Shown here: positions 18,292-27,941 of the stretch, piece by piece | Position numbering within the stretch: the first letter of the stretch is position 1 | How the letters are laid out: each line of letters begins with the position of its first letter | NCBI GenBank assembly: GCA_024681855.1 | Contig: JAILAB010000055.1 | Location: 1-64,000, forward strand | Direction: 5' to 3' | From: Elusimicrobiales bacterium | Lineage (GTDB): Bacteria > Elusimicrobiota > Elusimicrobia > Elusimicrobiales > UBA9959 | Length of the DNA: 64,000 bases | Made by a program: the position numbers and the translations under genes | Notes under the pieces: model-generated | The model's input: only the letters and a program-made list of their open reading frames with translations | The model's database searches: none | What the model was told of the DNA's origin: nothing

Positions 18292-20667
18292 TTACTTCTT
18301 TAAAGGAATTGTAGCGTCTTCATCCTGCGGATTCAGAAAATCCAGCGGTGAATCATCTGACTGAGAGGAATATGAGTTTATCATCTGTAATGTTCCGGCA
18401 TTATCTGTTCCAGTGTTGTCCTGATCCTGGTTTATTGAATTATCCTCTGCTGGCGCTATAGATTCTCCAGGATTTAATGGCATATCCGGAAGAAGTTCTT
18501 CCGCTGATTCTGGCTGGCTGTTTTCCTGTTCATCGTCCTTGGACTGTTTTTCCGTATTTTTCTTTGTTGGCACAAGTTTTGTTTTAGGGGCAGTTTTTTT
18601 CTTTTTTATAGAATATCTTATATGGCTTATTTTAGTCCCTGGGAAATAAAAATCAAGTATTTCCCGATATGTTTTTCCATAGCGTCCTGCCAGGCTTGCC
18701 GATCCGCTTTGGCACAGTCCTATGCCATGCCCCCATCCTCCGCCATAAATCCAGTAATTTTGTATTGTTCCGTCTTTGCGTCTGTTTACTTCCAAATCAA
18801 ATAAGGTGCTTTTAAGAGAGGTAAAGCCGAGAATATTTCTTATCAGATGTTCCCTTGTTATAGTTACAGAGCCTTTTTTCCCTGTTATTTTTAGGGAGTT
18901 AACATTGCCAGCGCGGGATCTTTGTAAAGGAACAATTTCTGTTATTTCGCCTATTTTATGGCTGCGGTTCACACGCAGTGTTATGTCTTTTTGGCGAAGT
19001 ATTTTCATCCACCTGTATTTTGAAGGCGACACGCGTTGCGGATCATTGCAGTTTCCCGGGGGAAGATTCGTCAGTGAAATATGAAGATCCCATGGATCCA
19101 GCGGCTGTTTAGGGTGATCGGGGTCTCCGTCATCATGAGAAACTAAATATGGCACCTTTGCCCAGCCGTTGACTTCTCCTGAAGCCTGTATCCAGCCTCC
19201 GCAGCTTGCATGGAAAAAAGTTTCAGCAGGCCTGTTCTTATAGGTAAGTATTTCTCCCTCCGTGTCCATGACTGCCTTGCTTGTGGTATTTCTCTCATAA
19301 TGCTTGCCATTGTAAGCCTGGCAGTGCTGGCCGTCGCATATATGGTATCCGTCTGTCTTGTGCTTTCCTCCGCGCATTCTGCGTATAAGTATCTGAGTTC
19401 TGGCTATTACTGCTTGCGCCTTAAGCGATTCAAATGGCCATTGCGGGCTTACTTCGCTTGGCACTACGCCCAGCAGATAAAGCTCTGATTCTATCACATT
19501 AACTACGCCTATGCCCCGTCCTCTTATCGGGAAAAACTCTATCACTCCCCGGTATTGCTTGTCTCCGTTTCTAAAATAAGGATTTCTGTTCTTGCTGCTG
19601 GCCTCAAATATGATTGTTCCATTTTTTGTTTTTGGCGTTATTATGACAGTTCCGGTGAATGGGCCTATGGAAGCTCCTTTAAGGTTTTTCATCGTAAAGC
19701 TGCCATTGTTCCATATTGCTGTCCATGTTTCGTCTGGCGCAGCCGTGGCAAAAACTTTCTTTGAGTTTTTCCCTGTTATCGTAAAGCCGTTGAAGGATTT
19801 TATTTTAAGTAAATTATTTATGCCCTGCTTGCCCATATTATTTGTGCCAAGCCCTACCCTGAGCTTTACAGATTTCATGAGTTTTTTTACAGCATCTACA
19901 GGCTCCATCTTTAATGGCTTATAAATTTTAAAAGGCATGCGGGAATCTTCCGGCTGCCTTAGAAATTTGCCAGGCAGCCTTTTTTTCATTTTAAGGGCAA
20001 CCGGATGATTCGGAGCTGCTTCAAGAACTTTTACATACTGATTCCATGCATATTTGTCTTTTTTTTGTCTTACGTAAATTCCCGCCAGCGGCAAGCGTGC
20101 TTCTACGAATGTCCAATCTTTCCTTAACGCGCTTATAAGCAGTTCTTCAGCTTTGTTATACCTCTTGAATTTCATATAATTCCAGGCAAGTATATAGTCT
20201 ACTCCGGCGAAATTAGGGCGCATGGTTTTATATTTGTCTAAATGCTGGGCCATTAGCTCTTCCTCGCCTATATTTCCATAAACACTTCCAAGCCCCAGCT
20301 CTGCGCGCGATAATTTTTCATCTAATTGTAAGGCTTTTTCAAAATAATTTTTAGCTTCATCATATTCAGCCGAATGGAATTTAAGCCAGCCTAGCTCAGA
20401 ATAGATTTCAGCATTGTTAGGATCTCTTAGCAGGGCTTTTTCCAGCATCTCTGCGGCTTCTTGCGTTTTGCCGGCCTGTCTGAGGCACATAGCTGCATTC
20501 ATTAGCGGCCTTGCCGTTTCATTTTTTTCACCTTCCAAGGCATAAGCTTCCGCAGCTTTCGTAAGAAAGCCTTCCCGGAAAAGGTCATAAGGAGTTTTTT
20601 CCTCTGCCGCTCTTGCTGGCAATAGTTGAAAGAGCAAGAGGAAAAATAGAATAATAAGGCGTAGCAC
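18292..20667 (-). CDS. TPR-repeat protein with SpoIID/LytB domain, signal peptide and disordered C-terminus
   Basis: TPR repeats at N-terminus; YLLGVVPSEVSPQWPFESLKAQAVIARTQ, GGWGHGIGLCQSGS. Confidence 0.85.
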   Translation of the reverse strand: MLRLIILFFLLLFQLLPARAAEEKTPYDLFREGFLTKAAEAYALEGEKNETARPLMNAAMCLRQAGKTQEAAEMLEKALLRDPNNAEIYSELGWLKFHSAEYDEAKNYFEKALQLDEKLSRAELGLGSVYGNIGEEELMAQHLDKYKTMRPNFAGVDYILAWNYMKFKRYNKAEELLISALRKDWTFVEARLPLAGIYVRQKKDKYAWNQYVKVLEAAPNHPVALKMKKRLPGKFLRQPEDSRMPFKIYKPLKMEPVDAVKKLMKSVKLRVGLGTNNMGKQGINNLLKIKSFNGFTITGKNSKKVFATAAPDETWTAIWNNGSFTMKNLKGASIGPFTGTVIITPKTKNGTIIFEASSKNRNPYFRNGDKQYRGVIEFFPIRGRGIGVVNVIESELYLLGVVPSEVSPQWPFESLKAQAVIARTQILIRRMRGGKHKTDGYHICDGQHCQAYNGKHYERNTTSKAVMDTEGEILTYKNRPAETFFHASCGGWIQASGEVNGWAKVPYLVSHDDGDPDHPKQPLDPWDLHISLTNLPPGNCNDPQRVSPSKYRWMKILRQKDITLRVNRSHKIGEITEIVPLQRSRAGNVNSLKITGKKGSVTITREHLIRNILGFTSLKSTLFDLEVNRRKDGTIQNYWIYGGGWGHGIGLCQSGSASLAGRYGKTYREILDFYFPGTKISHIRYSIKKKKTAPKTKLVPTKKNTEKQSKDDEQENSQPESAEELLPDMPLNPGESIAPAEDNSINQDQDNTGTDNAGTLQMINSYSSQSDDSPLDFLNPQDEDATIPLKK

Positions 20668-20690
20668 TATTTTTTTATGATATTAAATTA

Positions 20691-20719
20691 TTGACATGTT
20701 ATTCCAGAAATTATGGAAT
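20691..20719 (+). promoter_or_regulatory. TTGACA -35-like element with inverted repeat ATTCCA-N7-TGGAAT
   Basis: Direct sequence, upstream of ECF sigma gene. Confidence 0.4.
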
Positions 20720-20782
20720 AAATTAAAAATATTAGTGAGAAATGTTAATGCTTTTCGTACTTATTTTGGGATATTAATTTAG

Positions 20783-21370
20783 ATGACAGATTTTACTGAG
20801 GAAAAGCTGGCCGCAGACTTTGCTAAAGGAAAGACAGAAGCCTTGGAAGAGCTGATTAAGCGCTGTCAGTCAGATTTGTTTGGCTTTCTGCTTGGCATGA
20901 CCGGACGGAAAGACATTGCGGATGATTTGTTTCAAGAAACTTTTTTAAAGTTCGTAAGAAGACCTCAGTTATATAAAGATGGTTTTAAATTTAGGGCCTG
21001 GATTTTTACAGTGGCCAAAAATGCCGCTTATGACTATTTCCGCAGGGAAAAAACGCATAACAGCATTAGCCTGTCTGGCTCTTTTGAGGATGGCAGCTCG
21101 GATTCTGAAGGGGCTGCAGTGTTAGGCTTAAGGGGCCTTGAAAATGATCAGCCGGACAAGAGGCTGGAAAACGAAATGCTGGGGGAAAACATACGGGCTG
21201 CGCTTTTGTCTGTTTCCCCAGAACAAAGGGAAGTTTTTTATCTTAGGCATTATTCCGGCCTTAGCTTTAAGGAAATAGCTGCGCTTCTTAATGAGCCTAT
21301 AGGCACAGTGCTTGCCCGCATGAGCCGCGCTACAGCAGCATTGCGCAAAGAACTTGTTGATAAGGACTGA
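20783..21370 (+). CDS. RNA polymerase ECF-type sigma factor
   Basis: DIADDLFQETFLKFVRR (sigma2), LSVSPEQREVFYLRHYSGLSFKEIAALLNEPIGTVLARMSRA (sigma4). Confidence 0.93.
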   Translation: MTDFTEEKLAADFAKGKTEALEELIKRCQSDLFGFLLGMTGRKDIADDLFQETFLKFVRRPQLYKDGFKFRAWIFTVAKNAAYDYFRREKTHNSISLSGSFEDGSSDSEGAAVLGLRGLENDQPDKRLENEMLGENIRAALLSVSPEQREVFYLRHYSGLSFKEIAALLNEPIGTVLARMSRATAALRKELVDKD

Positions 21371-21451
21371 TTTTTTGTTAGCTGCAAAATTATTGCAAGA
21401 AAATTTCTTGCATGAATGCAATAAAACAGCATATTGGAGCGTTATATAAGT

Positions 21452-21913
21452 ATGAATGAACAGAATTGCCAATTTGAGGAAAAGACAATCCTCTGTTTTT
21501 TTGGGGAGCTTCCTGATTCTGAAATTGAATCGGCAAAGAAGCATATTTCTTCTTGCGGGATCTGCTCAAAAACAGCCAGAGCGCTAATGCTGGCGGATAA
21601 AGCTCTTTTATCTGAAAAAAATATGCCGGCGCGTTCTACAGCAGCATTTATATTAAGCCAGGCAGAAAACAGCGGCAGCACTGTTTCTACATTTAAAAAG
21701 AAGGCATTGGCTTTTGTTTTTGCGGCTGTAATTGCCATAGCGTCATTTGCCGTAATATCTGGCCGGGGCCGCTTTTCGGCTCATCTTGACACAGCATCTG
21801 TTTCTGATGTCCAGCAGCTTTTGGAACTGTCTTTTGATTCAGACATATATATGCTTGAAGAGGAACTTTCCGCTCTTGAGCTGTCTGAAGATATTTTGGA
21901 AAGCAGTTTCTGA
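21452..21913 (+). CDS. Putative anti-sigma factor, zinc-finger type with one TM
   Basis: HISSCGICSKTARALM (HxxxCxxC) and TM KKALAFVFAAVIAIASFAVISG; directly downstream of sigma gene. Confidence 0.75.
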   Translation: MNEQNCQFEEKTILCFFGELPDSEIESAKKHISSCGICSKTARALMLADKALLSEKNMPARSTAAFILSQAENSGSTVSTFKKKALAFVFAAVIAIASFAVISGRGRFSAHLDTASVSDVQQLLELSFDSDIYMLEEELSALELSEDILESSF

Positions 21914-21960
21914 AAAGCATGATTTATTGTCTAAAATGAATAATGAATAAGGAGAAAACT

Positions 21961-22764
21961 ATGAAACTAAAAAATCTCTTGCTTGTTGGCGCTGTTTGCG
22001 CTCTTGCCGTACCGCAGGCTTTTGCTGCAGAAAATGACAAGCCTAAGAATGAACAGAAGCCGGTATTTGAGCATCCTTTACGCGGGCCTGAACATGCCAA
22101 TGCCGAAAGAAACAATGATATGCCTTTTATGCATGATCCTTGTCCTTTCTGCGATCAAGATTTGCTTGAATGCGGCAATATGGGCATGAACAAAAATGAG
22201 AAATGGAATAAGAAAAACAAGAAAAATAAGAAAGACTGGAAAGCATTTCATAAACAATTCCGCCAGATGCCTGGTGGTATGTTCCAGAGAATGAAGAATG
22301 TCAAGAATCAGTCTGATGATGACATATTGTCTATGGTTAAGGAAGCGGATTCTGCCTTTGCAAAAAAACTTAAAAGCATGAAAGAAGAATCCCCTGAACA
22401 GTATAAGCGCGCATTAATGGCTCTTCATTTCAAGCTATTTTTTATAAAAGATAAAAAGAATGACAAAGAAAAAGAACTCATTAGCAAAGTGGTTGCCAGC
22501 GTAAGCCTGGAAACCGAAGTTCGCGAGCTTGAGCTTAAATACCGCAAGGCTCCAAAAGAAGAGAAGGAGGCCTCTAAGGCAGAATTGAAAGCCAGTCTTG
22601 AAAAACTTTTTGATCTGCGCATTGAGGAACAGCAGAGCCGCCTGAAAAAAATGGAGGAAAATATTGCTGAACAGAAAGAAAAGATTAATGCTAAAAAAGC
22701 TTCAAAAGATCGCATAGTTGAATCAAGGCTGGAAGAAATATCAGGAGAAAAATTCCGCTGGTGA
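21961..22764 (+). CDS. Exported coiled-coil protein with CPFC motif, possible Spy/ZraP/CnrX-like sensor
   Basis: Signal peptide MKLKNLLLVGAVCALAVPQAFAA; CPFC motif; charged helical C-terminal half. Confidence 0.55.
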   Translation: MKLKNLLLVGAVCALAVPQAFAAENDKPKNEQKPVFEHPLRGPEHANAERNNDMPFMHDPCPFCDQDLLECGNMGMNKNEKWNKKNKKNKKDWKAFHKQFRQMPGGMFQRMKNVKNQSDDDILSMVKEADSAFAKKLKSMKEESPEQYKRALMALHFKLFFIKDKKNDKEKELISKVVASVSLETEVRELELKYRKAPKEEKEASKAELKASLEKLFDLRIEEQQSRLKKMEENIAEQKEKINAKKASKDRIVESRLEEISGEKFRW

Positions 22765-22792
22765 ATTTATCCCTGCATTAAGAAATGAATGG

Positions 22793-22825
22793 AAGGAAGC
22801 CCTTAAAATGGGCTTCCTTTTTTTT
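22793..22825 (+). terminator. Rho-independent terminator of the sigma operon
   Basis: AAGGAAGCCC-TTAAAAT-GGGCTTCCTT then T run. Confidence 0.93.
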
Positions 22826-22953
22826 GACAATGCCGCATGGCAATGCTGCAATTTATTTATTGTATTTATGGCTGAAATAGATTTATCTTTGCTCATTATG
22901 TTATAATGTCAGTGGGGAGATACTGTCATATTATAACCTCTGATGAAGCTTAT

Positions 22954-22983
22954 TTGACATGCCGGTTGCTGTTATGCTATTAT
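22954..22983 (+). promoter_or_regulatory. Sigma70-like promoter of ribosomal protein operon
   Basis: TTGACA-N18-TATTAT followed by about 280 nt leader before rplC. Confidence 0.65.
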
Positions 22984-22989
22984 AAATAA

Positions 22990-23262
22990 TAGTGCAGTAA
23001 TTGCCGCCGCATTGGCGGTCTCTTTGAAAAAGAGGTTTTTATTGTTTACGCCGTCGCGTTCTGCGGAATACCTTCGGCGGCCCTATAGCAGAAGCAGGAA
23101 CTATGTCTCTTCTGCTGCGGGTTGAATCATAGAAACTGTACGTCTGTGTGTTTTTCCGTATCCGGAAATTAAAAGATTTCCGAATAGGGCGTTTTTTTGT
23201 TTCTATGAGCCGCGCCGCTGCCAAGAGGGCATGCGCGGTTATTTTAGCTAAAGGAGCTAATA
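22990..23262 (+). promoter_or_regulatory. Highly structured 5' leader of the rplC operon (candidate r-protein autoregulatory RNA)
   Basis: Stems: CCGCC/GGCGG; CTCTTT/AAAGAG + T5; CGCCG/CGGCG; AGCAGAAG/CTTCTGCT; CATAGAAAC/GTTTCTATG; CGGAAAT/ATTTCCG; CCGCGC/GCGCGG. Confidence 0.6.
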
Positions 23263-23268
23263 AAGGTC

Positions 23269-24018
23269 ATGAGTGAAGAAAATAAACAGCCTGAAGCCGC
23301 AAAGGCTCAGGAAATGCCGAAAGAACATAAATTCTTGGTCGGCGAGAAGCTTGGTATGACCCAAGTTTTTGGAGAAGACGGAACGCTCAAGGGCGTTACT
23401 GTAATTAAAGCCGGCCCCTGCAAAGTGGCTTATACCAGAACAGCTGAAAAAGACGGTTATTCCGCTGTATGCCTTGGTTTCGGCGAAAAAAAAGAAAAAA
23501 ATGCCACCAGGCAGGAAAAGAAGCTTGCTGCTAAGCTTGCCGTATCCCCGCTTAGGCATCTTCGCGAATTTCGCGTAGAAAACCTTTCTGGCGCGGAAGC
23601 AGGCCAGGTCGCTGGCGTTGAGAGATTTGTTGCTGGTGATTATGTTGACCTTCAGGGCATAAGCAAGGGAAAGGGCTTTGCTGGCGGAATGAAACGCCAC
23701 AATTTTAAAGGCCAGCCTGCAAGCCATGGCGCATGCGATAGAGAACGCGCTCCAGGCTCTTTGGGCTCACGCCGCTCCCTTGGCCGCGTAATGCCTGGCC
23801 AGAGAATGGCCGGACATCTTGGAAATGAAAAAGTTTCCGTTCAGAAGATGAAAGTCATAAAAGTCATTCCTGAAGAGAATCTTATCCTTATTAATGGCGG
23901 AGTGCCAGGCCCTGTGGGCAGCATTGTGTGCATAAGAAACACAAATAAGCGCATTCCCAAGCCCTCTGCTTCTCAGCCTAAGAAAAAAGGCGCTAAGACA
24001 GATAAAAAGAAGAAATAA
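23269..24018 (+). CDS. rplC: 50S ribosomal protein L3
   Basis: LVGEKLGMTQVF, GFAGGMKRHNFKGQPASHG; N- and C-terminal charged extensions. Confidence 0.97.
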   Translation: MSEENKQPEAAKAQEMPKEHKFLVGEKLGMTQVFGEDGTLKGVTVIKAGPCKVAYTRTAEKDGYSAVCLGFGEKKEKNATRQEKKLAAKLAVSPLRHLREFRVENLSGAEAGQVAGVERFVAGDYVDLQGISKGKGFAGGMKRHNFKGQPASHGACDRERAPGSLGSRRSLGRVMPGQRMAGHLGNEKVSVQKMKVIKVIPEENLILINGGVPGPVGSIVCIRNTNKRIPKPSASQPKKKGAKTDKKKK

Positions 24019-24039
24019 GCCTGAACGGAGTCAAGCAAC

Positions 24040-24666
24040 ATGGAAACAAAACTCTTAAATATTAAAGGTAAAGAAATCGGAACTTCCAGCGTCCCTTCAG
24101 TTTTGTCGGTAGAACCCGATCAGCACTTCCTGCATGAAATAGTCCGCTATTACCTGGCTAATAAGCATCGCGGAACTGCCTGCACGAAGACACGCTCAGA
24201 AGTGTCTGGCGGCGGACGCAAGCCATGGAAACAGAAAGGAACAGGCCGCGCGCGCCAAGGCTCAACCCGTTCGCCTATATGGAGAAAAGGCGGCGTTGTG
24301 TTTGGCCCTAAGCCACGCTCTTATCGCCAGTACCTGCCTAAGCAGAAGCTTTCCGCAGGTTTGTTCCAGGCCCTTTCATATCGCCTCTCTGAAGGCTCTG
24401 TGCTTGTAATTGAAAATCTTGAGTTAGACAAGCCTAAAACGGCAGAGCTCAATGATCTGCGCAAAGCTCTTAACTTTAAAAAGACTGTGCTTTTCGTCAG
24501 CGAGAAGCCTGAAGCAGCTTTCATGACAGCCTCCAGGAATATTCCCGGATTTGGCCTTTGCTTAGCAAAGAACCTGAACGCTTATGAAGTGCTTCGCAAT
24601 GAGAAAATTGTCATAACGGCGGCAGCCCTCAAGGAAATAGAGGACAAGGCCTCCAAGGAGAACTAA
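24040..24666 (+). CDS. rplD: 50S ribosomal protein L4
   Basis: EVSGGGRKPWKQKGTGRARQGSTRSPIWRKGGVVFGP. Confidence 0.97.
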   Translation: METKLLNIKGKEIGTSSVPSVLSVEPDQHFLHEIVRYYLANKHRGTACTKTRSEVSGGGRKPWKQKGTGRARQGSTRSPIWRKGGVVFGPKPRSYRQYLPKQKLSAGLFQALSYRLSEGSVLVIENLELDKPKTAELNDLRKALNFKKTVLFVSEKPEAAFMTASRNIPGFGLCLAKNLNAYEVLRNEKIVITAAALKEIEDKASKEN

Positions 24667-24669
24667 GCC

Positions 24670-24960
24670 ATGCATATAACAGAAGTTCTTATCTCCCCTA
24701 TTTTAAGCGAGAAAAGCGTAAATCTTAAAGATGCGCAGAACTGCTATTGCTTTAAAGTTAATCTTAAAGCCAATAAAACTGAAATAAAGAAAGCCGTTGA
24801 GGAAATATTCAAGGTTAAAGTGACTAATGTCAGAACCAGCATTATCTCCGGCAAAATTCACCGCGTGGGCCGCTTCGAGGGTTATAGAAGCGACTGGAAA
24901 AAAGCGATGGTGACTGTTAAGGAAGGCCAGAAAATAGATGTGGCCAGCCTCCCTAAGTAA
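24670..24960 (+). CDS. rplW: 50S ribosomal protein L23
   Basis: ISPILSEKSVNL...KANKTEIKKAVEEIFKVKVTNVRT. Confidence 0.96.
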   Translation: MHITEVLISPILSEKSVNLKDAQNCYCFKVNLKANKTEIKKAVEEIFKVKVTNVRTSIISGKIHRVGRFEGYRSDWKKAMVTVKEGQKIDVASLPK

Positions 24961-24989
24961 CTGACGAGAAAAAGGAAGAATAAGCAATT

Positions 24990-25829
24990 ATGCCAGTGAA
25001 ATCATTCAAACCGTATACGCCTTCAAGGCGCACTATGCAAATGGCGGATTTCTCAGATCTTACAAAAAAAGCTCCTGAGAAACGTCTTATAAAAGGACTC
25101 CGCAAAACCGGAGGCCGCAACAATACAGGCAGGATTATGGTACGCCATATAGGCGGAGGCCATCGCCGCCGTTATCGCGTTATAGACTTCAAGCGCGATA
25201 AATTTGGAGTTCCGGCCAGAGTAGCATCTATAGAATACGATCCTAACAGAAATGCAAGAATCGCTCTTCTCGTATATGCGGATGGCGATAAACGCTATAT
25301 CCCTGCTCCTCTTGGCCTGAAAGTGAACGACAAAGTGGAAAATGGCCCTCAGGCTGAAATCAGCGTTGGCAATGCCATGCCGATGGCAAATATCCCTGAC
25401 GGAACATTCATACATGCCATTGAGATGATTCCCGGAAAGGGAGCTCAGTTTGTACGCGCCGCAGGCGCAATGGCGCAGCTTATGGCCAAGGAAGGCAATT
25501 ATGCTCTTGTGAAAATGCCTTCCGGTGAAATCCGCAAGCTTCTTAAGAACTGCATGGCCACAATAGGACAGGTAGGCAATATTGAGCACAATACAATTAC
25601 TCTCGGTAAAGCCGGACGCAAACGCCATCTCGGTATAAAGCCGACAGTCAGAGGTGCGGCAATGAATGCCACTGATCATCCTCTTGGCGGAGGCCGCGGC
25701 CACTCAAAAGGCAATAACGTTCCGCGCTCACCGTGGAATCAGCCTTCAAAAGGCTTCAAGACCCGCACAAAGTCTAAGATTTGGAATTGGATGATAGTGC
25801 AGGACAGGCGCAAGAATAAAACTGCGTAA
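24990..25829 (+). CDS. rplB: 50S ribosomal protein L2
   Basis: [49 protein letters not shown]. Confidence 0.98.
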   Translation: MPVKSFKPYTPSRRTMQMADFSDLTKKAPEKRLIKGLRKTGGRNNTGRIMVRHIGGGHRRRYRVIDFKRDKFGVPARVASIEYDPNRNARIALLVYADGDKRYIPAPLGLKVNDKVENGPQAEISVGNAMPMANIPDGTFIHAIEMIPGKGAQFVRAAGAMAQLMAKEGNYALVKMPSGEIRKLLKNCMATIGQVGNIEHNTITLGKAGRKRHLGIKPTVRGAAMNATDHPLGGGRGHSKGNNVPRSPWNQPSKGFKTRTKSKIWNWMIVQDRRKNKTA

Positions 25830-25841
25830 CGGAGATATATA

Positions 25842-26129
25842 ATGAGCAGATCTTCTAAGAAAGGACCTTATGTAGAACCTTCTCTTCTGGAAAAAATCCA
25901 GAAAATGAATGCGGCCGGAGAAAAGAAACCCCTTAAAACCTGGTCACGTTCTTCCACCATTACCCCTGACTTCATCGGCCATACCTTAATGGTGCACAAT
26001 GGCAGAAAATTCCTGCCTGTCTATATCAATGAGCGTATGGTAGGCCACAAGCTCGGAGAGTTTTCTTTCCCTCGCATGTTCAGAGGCCACGGCGCATCTC
26101 ATACCAAGGAGGCTACGGCATTAACCTAG
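25842..26129 (+). CDS. rpsS: 30S ribosomal protein S19
   Basis: [26 protein letters not shown]. Confidence 0.98.
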   Translation: MSRSSKKGPYVEPSLLEKIQKMNAAGEKKPLKTWSRSSTITPDFIGHTLMVHNGRKFLPVYINERMVGHKLGEFSFPRMFRGHGASHTKEATALT

Positions 26130-26158
26130 TTCTTTAGGTATAATACGGAGAAATACAA

Positions 26159-26518
26159 ATGGAAGCAAAGTGCCATCTTAAATATCAACGCTATGGCCGC
26201 CGCAAAGTTGCGCTGCTGCTGAATGCGATTAAAGGAAAAACCCTTTATGAAGCAGGCCATATTCTCAACAACACTCCCATGAGCGCATGCGTTGTTGTAA
26301 ACAAGGCTATACAGTCTGCCGGCGCAAACCTTGCCGTGAAGCTGGGCAGAAAAATAGACCTGAAGCAGGTCTGGGTTACTGCGGCTTATGCCGATCAGGG
26401 CCCGATGAAAATGCTGCACCGCGTGCAGCCCGGCCCGCAGGGCCGCGCAATGCCGTTTAAACGCAAAATGTGCCATATTACAGTATTTGTTTCAGATGTC
26501 AAGGAGGCGAAGCGCTGA
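26159..26518 (+). CDS. rplV: 50S ribosomal protein L22
   Basis: Position between S19 and S3; RRKVALLLNAIKGK..., PMKMLHRVQPGPQGRAMPFKRKMCHITVFV. Confidence 0.95.
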   Translation: MEAKCHLKYQRYGRRKVALLLNAIKGKTLYEAGHILNNTPMSACVVVNKAIQSAGANLAVKLGRKIDLKQVWVTAAYADQGPMKMLHRVQPGPQGRAMPFKRKMCHITVFVSDVKEAKR

Positions 26519-26533
26519 GGCGCCGCGAGAATT

Positions 26534-27262
26534 ATGGGTCAGAAAATTCATCCTAAGGGTCTCAGACTCGGCTATATACAGGACTGGCAGTCACGCTGGT
26601 TCTCTCCTAAGAAAATGCCGGAACTCATTGGCGAAGACTATGCTATACGCAAAATGATCTCAGAGCGTTTTCAGAATGCTTCAGTCAGCGGAATAGACAT
26701 TGAGCGCGCCGGAGCTTATCTGAAAGTAAGCATACACACTGCACGCCCAGGCGTAGTAATAGGCCGCAAAGGCGCCGACATTGAAAAACTGAAGAAGGAT
26801 ATAGAAAAACTTACCGGAAAGCGCAAGGTTTTTGTCAATGTGGCAGAAATCAAAATGCCGGAACTGGATGCTACTCTCGTAGGCCAGTCCATTGCCCAGC
26901 AGCTTGAGAAGCGCATTTCCTTCAAGCGCGCCATTAAGCGCGCAATGGAGAGGACAATGTCTTCTGGCGCCCTCGGCGTTAAGATAATGGCTGCGGGCCG
27001 CCTCGGCGGCGCTGAAATTGCCCGTACTGAGTGGTTCCGCAAAGGCCGCGTGCCTCTTCAGACTATTTCCGCGGATATCGACTATGGTTTCGTTGAAGCT
27101 CATACAACAATGGGTAAAATCGGAATAAAAGTATGGATATTCAAAAAGCTGTTCTTCGCAAAGACCCCTCGCGAGCTTAGGGAGCAGCTGCTAAAACTGC
27201 AAGATGAGAACCCGGCAGAAGTTACCGTGACGGCAGAAGATACCGTCACGGAGCAGGCCTGA
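26534..27262 (+). CDS. rpsC: 30S ribosomal protein S3
   Basis: MGQKIHPKGLRLG, PGVVIGRKGADIEKL, TTMGKIGIKVWIFK. Confidence 0.98.
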   Translation: MGQKIHPKGLRLGYIQDWQSRWFSPKKMPELIGEDYAIRKMISERFQNASVSGIDIERAGAYLKVSIHTARPGVVIGRKGADIEKLKKDIEKLTGKRKVFVNVAEIKMPELDATLVGQSIAQQLEKRISFKRAIKRAMERTMSSGALGVKIMAAGRLGGAEIARTEWFRKGRVPLQTISADIDYGFVEAHTTMGKIGIKVWIFKKLFFAKTPRELREQLLKLQDENPAEVTVTAEDTVTEQA

Positions 27263-27285
27263 TTCTATGTTAAGGAGATTCAACC

Positions 27286-27699
27286 ATGTTGATGCCTAAA
27301 AGAGTTAAATACCGCAAGACGCAGACCCGTCAGAAAATTAAAGGCTTTGCGAAACGCGGAACTTCCTTAGCTTTCGGCGAATTTGGCCTGAAGGCTCTTG
27401 AGCCGCGCTGGATTACAGCCCGCCAGATTGAAGCATGCCGTGTATGTATCGTAAGATACCTGCGAAAAAAGGGCAAGCTGTGGATTCGCATATTCCCAGA
27501 TAAAGCCATCACAAAGCATCCTGCGGAAACCCGTATGGGTAAGGGAAAAGGCGCCCCTGAATTTTGGGTAGCCGTAGTTAAGCCCGGCAGAATTCTGTTT
27601 GAAATAGAAGGTCTTGATGTTGCCACAGCCAAGGAGGTCTTCAGGCTGGCATCTCATAAGCTTCCTATTAAGACTACATTCATTAGCCGCGAGGATTAA
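27286..27699 (+). CDS. rplP: 50S ribosomal protein L16
   Basis: [36 protein letters not shown]. Confidence 0.98.
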   Translation: MLMPKRVKYRKTQTRQKIKGFAKRGTSLAFGEFGLKALEPRWITARQIEACRVCIVRYLRKKGKLWIRIFPDKAITKHPAETRMGKGKGAPEFWVAVVKPGRILFEIEGLDVATAKEVFRLASHKLPIKTTFISRED

Positions 27700-27714
27700 T
27701 CAGGAGTTTTTTAT

Positions 27715-27939
27715 ATGAAAAGAAGAGAAAAAGAGAGTATCAGAAATCTGAAAGATGACGAAATACTGTCCCAGATTGAAGGACTTAAGAAGACAATCTT
27801 TGAGATTAAATTCAAACGTATGACCGCTCCGGTTTCCAATCCGGTTGAGGCCCGTACTGCTAGGCGCAAAATTGCTCTTATGAAAACAATCCTGAGAGAA
27901 CGCGAATTGGCTAAAGAGAAATCTGCGGAGAATAAATAA
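27715..27939 (+). CDS. rpmC: 50S ribosomal protein L29
   Basis: Synteny and KKTIFEIKFKRMT...PVEARTARRKIALMKTILRERE. Confidence 0.92.
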   Translation: MKRREKESIRNLKDDEILSQIEGLKKTIFEIKFKRMTAPVSNPVEARTARRKIALMKTILRERELAKEKSAENK

Positions 27940-27941
27940 CC

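Noticed and set aside
23039-23224. Minus-strand ORF in the rplC leader
   Set aside because: Region is better explained as a structured RNA leader
22990-23262. Possible tmRNA, SRP RNA, 6S or RNase P RNA
   Set aside because: None of the conserved core motifs I know for these RNAs were visible
25053-25703. Minus-strand ORF 216 aa inside rplB
   Set aside because: Antisense to a highly conserved ribosomal gene; codon-bias artefact
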